Counted from the stretch's first letter, positions 17,425 to 26,328 are shown. The stretch: DNA of 64,000 bases from Mycobacterium sp. SMC-4 (GCF_025263265.1 NZ_CP079869.1:4774001-4838000), one strand, 5' to 3'. Program-made: numbers and translations. Notes: generated by a model from the letters alone, not told the origin.

Positions 17425-18492
17425 ATGGCTTCGGACACTTCAGTTGCAGTAGTCGGTTTCGCGCACGCACCTCATGTGCGCCGCACCGACGGCACCACCA
17501 ACGGCGTCGAGATGTTGATGCCGTGCTTCAAGTCCATATACGACGACCTCGGAATCACCAAGGGCGACATCGGTTTCTGGTGCTCCGGGTCTTCGGATTA
17601 CCTTGCCGGACGCGCCTTCTCGTTCATCTCGGCCATCGACTCGATCGGCGCGGTGCCGCCGATCAACGAGTCGCACGTGGAGATGGACGCGGCGTGGGCG
17701 CTCTACGAGGCCTACATCAAGATCCTGACCGGTGAAGTCGAGACCGCGTTGGTGTACGGCTTCGGCAAGTCCTCGGCGGGCACACTGCGCCGGGTACTGG
17801 CCTTGCAGACCGACCCGTACACCGTTGCCCCGCTGTGGCCCGACTCGGTGAGCATGGCCGGGTTGCAGGCGCGCTTCGGCCTGGACTCCGGCAAGTGGAC
17901 TGCTGAGCAGATGGCTCAGGTCGCCCTCGACGCGCAGGCCGCGACCCCACGGGTCGACCGGCTGCAGCCCGGCACCAGCATCGGCGAGCTTCTCGAGCAG
18001 CCCTACTTCGCAGAACCGTTGCGTCGCCACGACATCGCCCCGATCACCGACGGCGCCTCGGCGATCGTGCTGGCCGCCGGGGACCGCGCCCGCGAGCTGC
18101 GCGAACGCCCGGCCTGGATCACCGGCTTCGAGCACCGTATCGAGACCCCGGTGCTCGGTGCCCGCGATCTGACCAGCTCGCCGTCGACGGCGGCCTCCGC
18201 GCAGGCCGCCACCGGCGGCGACACCGCGTCGATCGAGATCGCGGAGTTGTACGCACCGTTCAGCCACCAGCACCTGATCCTCAAAGAGGCCATCGGCCTG
18301 TCCGACAGCACGAAGATCAATCCGTCCGGTGGCGCGCTCGCGGCCAACCCGATGTTCTCGGCAGGTCTGGAACGCATCGGGTTCGCGGCCCGCCACATCT
18401 TCGAGGGCAACGCCTCGCGCGTGCTGGCCCATGCGACGAGCGGTCCTGCGCTGCAACAGAACCTGGTAGCCGTGTTGGAAGGGAAGTCCTGA
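17425..18492 (+). CDS. ltp4: Thiolase-fold lipid-transfer protein Ltp4
   Basis: A 355-residue non-condensing thiolase-superfamily protein (M. tuberculosis Rv3522 is 354). VAVVGFAHAPHVRRTDG opens the fold; the C-terminal half holds IEIAELYAPFSHQHLILKEA and INPSGGALAANPMFSAGLERIG, the thiolase-like nucleophile-elbow region. A classical SCP-x/thiolase cysteine is not evident in the expected place. Ltp3 and Ltp4 are required for breakdown of C24-branched sterol side chains in Rhodococcus, probably as aldolases. It is preceded by a DUF35 protein and is 1 bp from ltp3. Confidence 0.88.
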   Translation: MASDTSVAVVGFAHAPHVRRTDGTTNGVEMLMPCFKSIYDDLGITKGDIGFWCSGSSDYLAGRAFSFISAIDSIGAVPPINESHVEMDAAWALYEAYIKILTGEVETALVYGFGKSSAGTLRRVLALQTDPYTVAPLWPDSVSMAGLQARFGLDSGKWTAEQMAQVALDAQAATPRVDRLQPGTSIGELLEQPYFAEPLRRHDIAPITDGASAIVLAAGDRARELRERPAWITGFEHRIETPVLGARDLTSSPSTAASAQAATGGDTASIEIAELYAPFSHQHLILKEAIGLSDSTKINPSGGALAANPMFSAGLERIGFAARHIFEGNASRVLAHATSGPALQQNLVAVLEGKS

Positions 18493-18493
18493 C

Positions 18494-19666
18494 ATGGGCA
18501 AGAAACTCGCTGCAGTGCTGGGCACCGGGCAGACGAAGTACGTCGCCAAGCGCACCGACGTCTCGATGAACGGGCTGGTCCGCGAGGCGATCGACCGGGC
18601 GCTCGACGACGCCGGGGTGACGCTGGCCGACGTCGACGCCGTCGTGGTGGGCAAGGCGCCCGACTTCTTCGAAGGCGTGATGATGCCGGAGCTGTTCATG
18701 GCCGATGCCGTCGGCGCGACGGGCAAGCCGCTGATCCGGGTGCACACCGCCGGGTCGGTGGGCGGATCGACGGCTGTCGTGGCGGCCAGCCTGGTGCAGT
18801 CCGGCAAGTACCGCCGGGTGCTGACGATGGCCTGGGAGAAGCAGTCCGAGTCGAACGCCATGTGGGCGTTGAGCATTCCGGTCCCGTTCACCAAGCCGGT
18901 CGGGGCGGGCGCAGGCGGTTACTTCGCGCCGCATGTGCGCGCCTACATCCGGCGCTCCGGTGCGCCCACCCATATCGGAGCGATGGTCGCGGTCAAGGAC
19001 CGCCTCAACGCGGTTAAGAACCCGTTGGCACATCTGCATCAGCCCGACATCACGCTGGAGAAGGTGATGTCCTCACCGATGCTGTGGGACCCGATCCGTT
19101 ACGACGAAACCTGCCCGTCCTCCGACGGCGCCGCCGCCATGGTGATCGGCGACGAGGCCAGTGCTGACGCGCGGGTCGCCGAGGGTCATCCGGTGGCATG
19201 GGTCCACGCGACGGCACTGCGCACCGAGCCGCTGGCCTATGCCGGCCGTGACCAAGTCAACCCGCAGGCCAGCCGCGACGCTGCGGCTGCGCTGTGGAAG
19301 GCTGCCGGCATCGAGAGCCCTATCGACGAGATCGATGTCGCCGAGGTGTACGTGCCGTTCTCCTGGTATGAGCCGATGTGGTTGGAGAGCCTGGGATTTG
19401 CGCCCGAGGGCGAGGGCTGGAAGCTCACCGAGGCCGGCGAGACCGCGATCGGTGGACGCATCCCGTTCAACCCGTCGGGTGGGGTGCTGTCGTCCAATCC
19501 GATCGGCGCATCGGGCATGATCCGCTTTGCCGAATCGGCCATCCAGGTGATGGGCAAAGGCGGTGACCATCAGGTGCAGGGCGCGCGCAAAGCGCTGGGC
19601 CACGCCTATGGCGGTGGGGCGCAGTACTACTCGATGTGGGTGGTTGGCGCCGACAAGCCCGCCTAG
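18494..19666 (+). CDS. ltp3: Thiolase-fold lipid-transfer protein Ltp3
   Basis: A 390-residue member of the same family as Ltp4 (M. tuberculosis Rv3523, 394). AAVLGTGQTKYVAKRTDVSMNGLVREAIDRAL begins with the family's first strand; HTAGSVGGSTAVVAASLV fills the usual thiolase active-site helix; IDVAEVYVPFSWYEP and FNPSGGVLSSNPIGASG lie in the C-terminal half. It is proposed to cleave C24-branched side-chain intermediates together with Ltp4 and the DUF35 protein upstream. It ends convergently with the TetR gene, overlapping it by 4 bp. Confidence 0.88.
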   Translation: MGKKLAAVLGTGQTKYVAKRTDVSMNGLVREAIDRALDDAGVTLADVDAVVVGKAPDFFEGVMMPELFMADAVGATGKPLIRVHTAGSVGGSTAVVAASLVQSGKYRRVLTMAWEKQSESNAMWALSIPVPFTKPVGAGAGGYFAPHVRAYIRRSGAPTHIGAMVAVKDRLNAVKNPLAHLHQPDITLEKVMSSPMLWDPIRYDETCPSSDGAAAMVIGDEASADARVAEGHPVAWVHATALRTEPLAYAGRDQVNPQASRDAAAALWKAAGIESPIDEIDVAEVYVPFSWYEPMWLESLGFAPEGEGWKLTEAGETAIGGRIPFNPSGGVLSSNPIGASGMIRFAESAIQVMGKGGDHQVQGARKALGHAYGGGAQYYSMWVVGADKPA

Positions 19667-20256
19667 GGTAGGCAGCCGCGCCACACGGTGTGCACCAGCC
19701 GACTGACGGCGTCGTCGTCGAGTGCGGGCATCCCCAGCATCATCCGGTAGTACGGCGGGGAGACCAGCGCGTCGACGACAACCTCGACGTCGACGTCGGA
19801 CGCCAGTTCGCCGCGGTCCACGGCCTCGCCCACGATCGCGGCGACTGCGGCGCGTCGGGGCGTGATCCATTGCTGGAGCACCGCGCGCTCGATGACCGGA
19901 TCGGACGGAGAGGCTGCGATCACGTTGCGCAGCAGGGGCCCGACCTCAGGATCGGCCAACAGCGCGTTGAGCGCGGCGACGTGGTGGGTGACCGCCTCGA
20001 CCGAGGTGCTGCCCGAGGGCCGGGTGATCGACTCCCGTACCGCCTCGAGTAGTCCTTCCAACACGATCGCCGACGCCGACGGCCACCACTTGTAGATCGT
20101 GGTGCGGCTCACCTCGGCGCGTTTGGCGATCGCTTCGACCGTCGCGGCCGCGGGTCCGCCGGCCAGCGCGAGTTGCGCTGCCGCCGTCAGCACCGCGGTA
20201 CGGACCGCCTCGCTGCGGGGACGGCCGCGGCGGGACGCGGAGTCGGCCTGGACCAC
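19663..20256 (-). CDS. TetR-family repressor
   Basis: A 197-residue regulator. The N-terminal helix-turn-helix is in ATVEAIAKRAEVSRTTIYKWWPSASAI (residues ~38-65), preceded by a basic RRGRPRSEAVR arm. The C-terminal ligand domain contains a PPYYRMMLG segment typical of the AcrR/TetR_C-33 group. It lies 4 bp downstream of the MFS gene on the same strand, so the two are an operon and the regulator probably represses its own transporter. A palindrome across the MFS start (21490-21504) is a good candidate for its operator. It has no counterpart at this place in M. tuberculosis. Confidence 0.88.
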   Translation of the reverse strand: MVQADSASRRGRPRSEAVRTAVLTAAAQLALAGGPAAATVEAIAKRAEVSRTTIYKWWPSASAIVLEGLLEAVRESITRPSGSTSVEAVTHHVAALNALLADPEVGPLLRNVIAASPSDPVIERAVLQQWITPRRAAVAAIVGEAVDRGELASDVDVEVVVDALVSPPYYRMMLGMPALDDDAVSRLVHTVWRGCLP

Positions 20257-20260
20257 CGGT

Positions 20261-21496
20261 TCAGCTTATGGTGACCTGGCGCCTCGATCCCAGCGCGGCC
20301 ACACCCATGCAGACCGCTGCGGCCACCGCGCCGAAGACGAACATCGCGGGATAGCTCACCGACTGCTCCACCACCGACAGCGCCGCGGGCACGGCGAACC
20401 CGAGGTAACTCAGGCTGTAGAACACCGCGGTCATGCCGGCGAGATCGTCCGGACCGGCGATGCGTTGAATCTCCTGCAGCCCGGCCAGCAGCGCCAGTCC
20501 GTAGCCGGCACCCAGCGCGGCGGCCGCACCCAGCGCGGCCCACACCGTCAACGCCGAGGCGGCCAGCGCCGCCGCCGCCATGCCGACGACCAGCAATGCC
20601 AGGGCGACGACCACTCCACCGGGTCCGCCGGCACCGAGCCGACGTCCCAGTTGCTGCACGGTGAAACCGACGCCGAGCGCGACCACGCACATCAGCGCGG
20701 AGAACGCGATCGGCGCGTCGGGTACATGCGTAGACATCAACGCAGGCAGCACGGCGTAAGCGGTCGCTCCCGCGCCGAACACCCACGGCGCAACCGGAAC
20801 GACGACGAACAGGAAACGACGGTGCGACGCACCGGGGACCGCCAGGTCGTTCCACCACCGGTGCGCCGAAGCGACGGGTGCACGGGTTTCGGGAGCTGTG
20901 CGCAGCAGCGTCGCGGCGCCCACCGCCATCACCACGTTGACGGCGTAGGGCAGCACCGCTGGGGCCGGGCCCCACTGCGCGAGGACGCCGGCCACCCCGG
21001 CGCCGAGACCGAAACCGGCGGTCAAACTCATCGCCGCACGGCGCGCACCCGCGTCGGAAGCGTCCCACGGTGTGCTGGACAGCTCTTTGAGCCAGCTTCC
21101 GCCGACCGCCATCGCCAGCCCCAGCGCGAGCCCGCTGAACACCCGGCCGACGCCGAGCAGCAGCGCGGACTGCGCACCGAGCGCCAGGATCGTCGAGCCC
21201 ACCGCAGCCAGCACCGGCGCCGGCAGCAGCAGTGGACGGCGACCGTAGCGGTCCGACAACGGGCCCCCGATCAACAGCGCAGGCACGATCCCGAGCACAT
21301 AGGCGAACAGCAGCAGGTCAACGGTCAGGCCGGAGTATCCGCCCTGGGTCCGGTACATGACTAGCAGCGGGGTGAACTCGTTACCACCCCACGCGATGGC
21401 GAACATCGCCGCCGCGACGGGGAGCCACCGTCGTGCGTCGCGCGACCGCAGCGCGGTCCGCGGCGCGGACTCGACGAGCGTTGAAATACTGGACAC
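20261..21496 (-). CDS. MFS drug-type exporter
   Basis: About 411 residues with 12 hydrophobic segments. The MFS loop 2-3 motif is GGPLSDRYGRRPLL, and VGRVFSGLALGLAMAVGGSWLKE is in helix 4, like many multidrug or sugar/drug efflux pumps. GTG 21496 (VSSISTLVES) was chosen because TATAGT stands exactly 7 nt upstream, predicting a leaderless mRNA; the frame extends to 21580 but that part lies before the promoter. It is followed by the TetR gene. Substrate unknown; it may export a toxic steroid or an unrelated drug. Confidence 0.85.
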   Translation of the reverse strand: MSSISTLVESAPRTALRSRDARRWLPVAAAMFAIAWGGNEFTPLLVMYRTQGGYSGLTVDLLLFAYVLGIVPALLIGGPLSDRYGRRPLLLPAPVLAAVGSTILALGAQSALLLGVGRVFSGLALGLAMAVGGSWLKELSSTPWDASDAGARRAAMSLTAGFGLGAGVAGVLAQWGPAPAVLPYAVNVVMAVGAATLLRTAPETRAPVASAHRWWNDLAVPGASHRRFLFVVVPVAPWVFGAGATAYAVLPALMSTHVPDAPIAFSALMCVVALGVGFTVQQLGRRLGAGGPGGVVVALALLVVGMAAAALAASALTVWAALGAAAALGAGYGLALLAGLQEIQRIAGPDDLAGMTAVFYSLSYLGFAVPAALSVVEQSVSYPAMFVFGAVAAAVCMGVAALGSRRQVTIS

Positions 21497-21504
21497 TCTG
21501 TCCA
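21490..21504. promoter_or_regulatory. Palindromic operator over the MFS start codon
   Basis: TGGACA CTC TGTCCA is a perfect 6+3+6 inverted repeat. It covers the GTG start (21496-21494) and touches the -10 TATAGT (21509-21504, minus strand). A TetR protein bound here would block a leaderless promoter. The assignment to the TetR gene downstream is inferred from operon linkage. Confidence 0.65.
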
Positions 21505-21605
21505 CTATATAGGTGGGCGGCAAGTGGGTATCCCTCCGATGAGTGGCACGCACAACATTTCTCCGCAGGTGAACGGCCATCGATTGCGCGAGAGGGAGCC
21601 AAAAC

Positions 21606-21619
21606 TGTAACGTGTTCTA
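21606..21619. promoter_or_regulatory. KstR operator, kshA
   Basis: TGTAACGTGTTCTA fits TnnAACnnGTTnnA, 29 bp upstream of the kshA GTG at 21649. This gene keeps a leader with a ribosome-binding site (TTGGGAGG), unlike several other KstR targets in the window. Confidence 0.9.
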
Positions 21620-21648
21620 GTTAGAAGCCAAGAATTGGGAGGCCCGAG

Positions 21649-22791
21649 GTGAGCACCGAAACTGCGGGGATTCGAGAGATCGACACCGGCACGCTGCCCG
21701 ACCGCTTTGCCCGCGGCTGGCACTGCCTCGGACCGGTGAAGAATTTCACCGACGGCCAACCGCACGGTGTCGAGATCTTCGGCACCATGCTGGTGGTCTT
21801 CGCCGACTCCAACGGCGAACTCAACGTCCTCGACGGCTACTGCCGGCACATGGGCGGCAACCTGGCCCAAGGCACCATAAAGGGCGACGAAGTGGCCTGC
21901 CCGTTCCACGACTGGCGCTGGGGTGGCGACGGCAAGTGCAAGCTGGTCCCGTATGCCAAGCGCACCCCGCGGCTGGCACGCACCCGCGCCTGGCACACCG
22001 ATGTGCGTGGCGGCCTGCTGTTCGTCTGGCATGACCACGAAGGCAACCCGCCGCAGCCGGAGGTCCGCATCCCCGAGATCCCGGAGCACGCCAGCGGCGA
22101 GTGGACCGACTGGAAGTGGAACTCGATGCTCATCGAGGGCTCCAACTGCCGCGAGATCATCGACAACGTCACCGACATGGCGCACTTCTTCTACATCCAC
22201 TACGGCCTGCCGACGTACTTCAAGAACGTCTTCGAGGGTCACATCGCCAGTCAGTACCTCCACAACGTCGGTCGCGCCGATATCAACGACATGGGCACCG
22301 CCTATGGTGAAGCGCACCTGGACTCCGAGGCCAGCTACTTCGGCCCGTCGTTCATGATCAATTGGTTGCACAACACCTACGGCGACTTCAAAGCCGAGTC
22401 GATTCTGATCAACTGCCACTACCCGGTGACTCAGGATTCGTTCGTGCTGCAGTGGGGCGTCATCGTCGAGAAGCCCCAGGGGCTGGATGAAAACACTTCG
22501 CAGAAGCTGGCCGATGCGTTCACCGACGGGGTCAGCAAAGGCTTTCTGCAGGATGTCGAGATCTGGAAGCACAAGACGCGCATCGACAATCCGCTGCTGG
22601 TCGAAGAGGACGGCGCCGTCTACCAGATGCGCCGTTGGTACCAGCAGTTCTACGTCGATGCCGCCGACGTCACCCCGGAGATGACCGATCGCTTCGAGAT
22701 GGAGGTCGATACCACCGCGGCTGTGCAGAAGTGGAACGTCGAGGTCGAGGAGAACCTCAAGGCACAGCAGGCCGAGAAGCAGTCAACCTGA
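21649..22791 (+). CDS. kshA: 3-ketosteroid 9-alpha-hydroxylase oxygenase KshA
   Basis: A 380-residue Rieske oxygenase orthologous to Rv3526 by sequence and position. The 2Fe-2S ligands are in GYCRHMGG and CPFHDWRWGG; the mononuclear Fe site is in DNVTDMAHFFYIHYGLPTYF. It hydroxylates C9 of 1,4-androstadienedione or its CoA-linked precursors, which opens ring B after KstD acts. The electron donor KshB is not in the window. GTG 21649 follows GGGAGG, and a KstR operator lies upstream. A second KshA-type gene is at 3477. Confidence 0.95.
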   Translation: MSTETAGIREIDTGTLPDRFARGWHCLGPVKNFTDGQPHGVEIFGTMLVVFADSNGELNVLDGYCRHMGGNLAQGTIKGDEVACPFHDWRWGGDGKCKLVPYAKRTPRLARTRAWHTDVRGGLLFVWHDHEGNPPQPEVRIPEIPEHASGEWTDWKWNSMLIEGSNCREIIDNVTDMAHFFYIHYGLPTYFKNVFEGHIASQYLHNVGRADINDMGTAYGEAHLDSEASYFGPSFMINWLHNTYGDFKAESILINCHYPVTQDSFVLQWGVIVEKPQGLDENTSQKLADAFTDGVSKGFLQDVEIWKHKTRIDNPLLVEEDGAVYQMRRWYQQFYVDAADVTPEMTDRFEMEVDTTAAVQKWNVEVEENLKAQQAEKQST

Positions 22792-22802
22792 GGATCGCGT
22801 AG

Positions 22803-23261
22803 ATGGACCCCCGCCCCGACGTCGACCAGTTGGCCAAGTCGATGCTGCTGTTACACGGCGGCCATGACGACGATCACCACCATCACGGCGGTGACGACGG
22901 CGCGGGAAGCGGAACGTGGAGTAAGGCACCGGATTTCGCGTCCAATCCGGACCGGGCGGCCGCGGTACGAGAGGCTTCGCTGCGGGACCGGGAGCGCTAC
23001 CTGACTTCAGGCCTGGTCACCATCGACTGCCGGTATTGCCATGTGGCGGTTCAGGTCAAGAAGCTCGGCCCGGCGCATACGTCGGTGCAGTGGACCAGCG
23101 ACGCCACGGCCCGTTGCGCACACTTCTCCGAGATCCGCGAGGCCGGCGGCGACCCGGCCCGGGAGCGGGCCTGCCCGCGGATGACCGACAGCATCAAGCA
23201 CGCCGTCGCCGAGGGCTGCCTGGAGGAGCATTCAAGCGCCCCGCCACCCGGTGACGGCTGA
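22803..23261 (+). CDS. His-rich hypothetical protein (Rv3527-like)
   Basis: A 152-residue soluble protein 11 bp after kshA, in the place of Rv3527. It has a histidine/aspartate cluster HGGHDDDHHHHGGDDG (residues ~19-34), a central IDCRYCHVAVQVKK with a CxxCH motif, and two further cysteines (ARCAHF and ERACPRMTDSIKH). These look like metal-binding elements; CxxCH here is not a signal for c-type heme because there is no export signal. Co-transcription with kshA suggests a role with the Rieske enzyme, for example metal or cluster handling. This is an inference; no function is known. Confidence 0.75.
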   Translation: MDPRPDVDQLAKSMLLLHGGHDDDHHHHGGDDGAGSGTWSKAPDFASNPDRAAAVREASLRDRERYLTSGLVTIDCRYCHVAVQVKKLGPAHTSVQWTSDATARCAHFSEIREAGGDPARERACPRMTDSIKHAVAEGCLEEHSSAPPPGDG

Positions 23262-23267
23262 GCCCAG

Positions 23268-24410
23268 CTACAGACCCTTGAACCGTTCCGTGACCTGCTC
23301 CTCGGTCAGCCCGTAGTCGGCCAACGAGTAGGTGTGTTTCGGTGCTCGGGGCCCCTTCTTGCTCTCCTCGTGCGTATTCGACACCGCCTCCCGCGCCGCG
23401 GCGGTGAACTCGATGCCGAAAGCTCGATAGATCTCGTCGACGGCACCGACCGGGTCCTTGATCAGCGTGAAATAGTCGAGGTCGTAGAACTGTGCCGGAT
23501 CATGTTTGGCGCGTTCGGCATTGAACAACTCCAGTCCACGTGACCAGGTTTCCATCGAGTCGGCGCCGATGACCTCACCGGTGAACGTGTTCGACCAACC
23601 CTCGGTGGTGTGCGCAGCCAGTGAGCACATCGATGCCATGATGGTCTCCGCCGGCCGGTGGCACTGCACGACCAGCGCATCTGGGTAGGTGGCGAACAAC
23701 GCATCGAGCGCGAACAGGTGACTGGGATTCTTGAGGACCCATCGCTTTTCGGGGTCGTTGAGGCCGATCAACTGCAGGTTGCGCCGGTGCCGCTGGTAGG
23801 ACTTCGTCCAGTCCTGGCGTGCCAGCCACCTCGAGTAGGTGGGGACGTGGGCCAGCGTCTCGTAGGACACCGAATGCAGGGACTGCCGCAGCAATTGCCA
23901 GCATTCCTCGACCTCGTCAGCGGTCATGAAGTGCAGTCCCGTGTAATCGGGGTTTTCCTCGTGCGCCTTGGCGAACTGCGCGTCGAGCTGCGCGAAGACC
24001 GGGTTCTGCGACCAGGTTTCGCGTGGTGGTCGGGGCTGCGGGAATTCGGCCAGCCACAGTTCCAATCCCTGATGTCGCGGGTCGGCCGCCAGCAGGCGGT
24101 GCACAGCCGTGGTACCGGTGCGCGGCAACCCGGTGACGAAGATCGGCCGCTCGATCGGCACATCGGCGTGCTCGGGGTACTGCTTGAAAGCGGCCTCCGA
24201 CACCAGCCGGGCGACCAAAGCGTTCCTGACGAAGAACCGATGCATCTTGCTTCCGAGCTCGGTCAGATTCTCGTCGCGCTGGAACGATTCGAGGAGGACA
24301 GCCAGCGCCTCGCGGTAGTTGTCGTCATCGGAACCGAAGTCATCGAGACCGCATGCTTTGGTGGCCGAGGCGTGCAGGTCCTCGACGGTACCGACATTCG
24401 TGCGCGTCAC
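23268..24410 (-). CDS. Sulfotransferase-family protein (Rv3529c-like)
   Basis: A 380-residue member of the mycobacterial sulfotransferase group. The 5'-PSB loop is IFVTGLPRTGTTAVHRLLA (near residues 91-109), which binds the 5'-phosphosulfate of PAPS. LKNPSHLFALDALFATYPDALVVQCHRPAETIMASM matches the 3'-phosphate-binding segment. It would transfer sulfate to a lipid or steroid hydroxyl; the substrate is unknown. GTG 24410 overlaps the preceding SDR stop (GTGA). Its operon with the SDR and DUF1214 genes is under a KstR site, as in M. tuberculosis. Confidence 0.85.
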   Translation of the reverse strand: MTRTNVGTVEDLHASATKACGLDDFGSDDDNYREALAVLLESFQRDENLTELGSKMHRFFVRNALVARLVSEAAFKQYPEHADVPIERPIFVTGLPRTGTTAVHRLLAADPRHQGLELWLAEFPQPRPPRETWSQNPVFAQLDAQFAKAHEENPDYTGLHFMTADEVEECWQLLRQSLHSVSYETLAHVPTYSRWLARQDWTKSYQRHRRNLQLIGLNDPEKRWVLKNPSHLFALDALFATYPDALVVQCHRPAETIMASMCSLAAHTTEGWSNTFTGEVIGADSMETWSRGLELFNAERAKHDPAQFYDLDYFTLIKDPVGAVDEIYRAFGIEFTAAAREAVSNTHEESKKGPRAPKHTYSLADYGLTEEQVTERFKGL

Positions 24411-25186
24411 GCCTTGTACTCCCCGCAGTTGACGTCCAGCGCCTGACCGGTGATGCCGCTGGACAGGTCGCTGGCCAGGAACAGGATCGCCGAGGCGACC
24501 TCGTCCTCGGTCGGCAGCCGCTTGAGATCACTGTTCACCGCGGCTGCGGAGTAGATCTCCTCGACCGTCGTCCCGTACTTGCCGGCCTGGTGCTCGAAGT
24601 AGCCTTGCAAGGTACCGCCCCAGATATAGCCCGGTAGAACGGAATTCACTCGTATTCCCGCTCCACCCAGCTCACTGGCCAGGGACTGTGACATCGCCAG
24701 CAGCGCCGACTTCGCCATCTTGTACGCGCCCTGCTTCGGGTCCGAGTGCCGCACCACCATCGAGTTCACGTTGACCACGGAGCCCTTGGCCTCGGTCAGG
24801 GCCGGCGTCAGTCCCTGGATCAGCCTCAGCGCACCCAGCACGGTGAGCTCGAACGTCTCCCGGATGTGCTCGAAACTGGTCTTGGCCAACGGCTTCATCG
24901 AGGGCACCTTGAAGGCGTTGTTGATCAGCACGTCCACCTTGCCGTACGCCGCGAGGCTCTTCTCGACAAGGTTGCTCACCTGCGCTTCGTCGGTGATGTC
25001 GGTGCCCACCGCCACCGCACGCCGGCCGATGCGATCGATCTCGGCGGCCACGCCGTCGAGCCGCTCGACGGTACGCGCGGCGAGCACCAGATCGGCACCC
25101 TCGAGCGCGCAGCGCCGTGCCAGCGTCGTCCCGAGTGCCGGCCCCACCCCGCTGATCAGAACGACCTTGTTCTCCAGCATGCCCAT
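24407..25186 (-). CDS. Short-chain dehydrogenase/reductase (Rv3530c-like)
   Basis: A 259-residue SDR. The cofactor loop is VLISGVGPALGTTLARR (TGxxxGxG variant with SGVGPALG), followed by NNAFKVP in place of NNAG. The active-site set is Ser in VVNVNSMVV and YKMAKS (YxxxK). It is expected to be an NAD(P)-dependent alcohol/ketone oxidoreductase on a steroid intermediate. ATG 25186 is 1 bp after the DUF1214 stop. The substituted NNAG and glycine loop set it apart from typical SDRs. Confidence 0.85.
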   Translation of the reverse strand: MGMLENKVVLISGVGPALGTTLARRCALEGADLVLAARTVERLDGVAAEIDRIGRRAVAVGTDITDEAQVSNLVEKSLAAYGKVDVLINNAFKVPSMKPLAKTSFEHIRETFELTVLGALRLIQGLTPALTEAKGSVVNVNSMVVRHSDPKQGAYKMAKSALLAMSQSLASELGGAGIRVNSVLPGYIWGGTLQGYFEHQAGKYGTTVEEIYSAAAVNSDLKRLPTEDEVASAILFLASDLSSGITGQALDVNCGEYKA

Positions 25187-25187
25187 G

Positions 25188-26315
25188 TCAACCCACCATC
25201 CTGTAGCCGATCTGCAGCTGGCGCAGCGCAATCCGGGCGCGCCAGTCCTCATCGGAGATCTCGTTGTCCTGGTAGTACGGCAGTGCGCCGGCGACCTCGT
25301 CGACGCCCATCACAGCGACCTCAGGCCCGTCGGCCTCAGTCATCTGACGTGACACGCGTTGCCAGCGGAACTGCAGGTAGCCCTTGCGATGCCCCAGCGT
25401 CTCAACCCAATTGGTGACGCCGGGGTTGGTGTCGGAGACCACCATCCGGATCTTGCCGTCCGGATCAGCCTGGGCCTGGGTGCCGTTCAACGATGTCTGG
25501 TGGTTGATGTAGTCCAGCGAGATGTACCAGAGACTGCCCAGCTGGAAGCCCATGTAGGGGGCGTCGGAGACCGGCACGGTGATCACCATGGCTTGATCGG
25601 GTGCGAGATCGAAGTGTCCGACCGAGGAGTACTGGGTGGCCAGACCGCCCGGCGTCAGCCTCGGTGCGACCATCGTGTTGACCGGCAGCGTGTCGTAGAA
25701 CCACTGGGGAAACTGCAGCCAGGTCTTGACCCGCTGCACCAGTTGCTTTCCTGCGACGGCGTAACGCTTTTCGATCAGTTCCCGCGTCAGCGGGGGCGGC
25801 GCCGTGCCGGCAGTGTCGGTGCGCGCGATGGCAAACGTGCCGCGCTGCGCGGACCAATCGTTGTACACCTCGCGGATCACCAGTTGCGCGGGCACCTCCG
25901 GTGCGAACCGCCACTCGAAGGTTCCGTCGGCGGCGATGTCGAGCTTGCGGTCGTCGAATGCGGTCTCGCTGTCGGGGACCACCTCGTCGGTGTACTCGCC
26001 GCCGAGCAACTGGAAACTGACATCGGTGGTGGTGCCGCGCCGTCCGGTGACGACGTACTGATTACCGGGCAATACCCGGGTGCCGAAGTACAGCGTGTCG
26101 GGGTTGTCCAAACCCATCTTGGTGAACGGACCGGTCCCGCTGTGCAGGAAAGGATGATCGCGGTCGTAGTCGAACGCGACGTGCGTGCAGGCCGCGATAC
26201 AGCCGGCCAGATACTGCAGCCCTTCGAGCAGGTCCGCCTCGGATTCGATGAACGGGGCGGCGGCGACCAGCTTCTCGGATTCGGCAATGGCGTCGGCCAG
26301 CGGCTGGGAGAACAC
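25188..26315 (-). CDS. DUF1214-domain protein (Rv3531c-like)
   Basis: With GTG 26315 the protein has 375 residues, exactly the length of Rv3531c. It starts VFSQPLADAIAESEKLVAAAP and carries a C-terminal DUF1214-type domain (DLAPDQAMVITVP, MGFQLGSLWYISLDYINHQTSLNG, GVTNWVETLGHRKGYLQFRWQ). No signal peptide is visible with this start. Function unknown; it is the first gene of a KstR-controlled operon with an SDR and a sulfotransferase. The frame is open to 26627, but that part crosses the operator and the IclR gene. The promoter box TAGTTT lies 7 nt before the GTG, so the mRNA is probably leaderless. Confidence 0.8.
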   Translation of the reverse strand: MFSQPLADAIAESEKLVAAAPFIESEADLLEGLQYLAGCIAACTHVAFDYDRDHPFLHSGTGPFTKMGLDNPDTLYFGTRVLPGNQYVVTGRRGTTTDVSFQLLGGEYTDEVVPDSETAFDDRKLDIAADGTFEWRFAPEVPAQLVIREVYNDWSAQRGTFAIARTDTAGTAPPPLTRELIEKRYAVAGKQLVQRVKTWLQFPQWFYDTLPVNTMVAPRLTPGGLATQYSSVGHFDLAPDQAMVITVPVSDAPYMGFQLGSLWYISLDYINHQTSLNGTQAQADPDGKIRMVVSDTNPGVTNWVETLGHRKGYLQFRWQRVSRQMTEADGPEVAVMGVDEVAGALPYYQDNEISDEDWRARIALRQLQIGYRMVG

Positions 26316-26322
26316 AGTGAAG

Positions 26323-26328
26323 AAACTA
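26323..26328 (-). promoter_or_regulatory. -10 box of leaderless DUF1214-operon promoter
   Basis: On the minus strand TAGTTT is followed by CTTCACT and then GTG 26315, a 7-nt spacing. It overlaps the edge of the KstR operator, as at 7530 and 15265. Confidence 0.55.
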
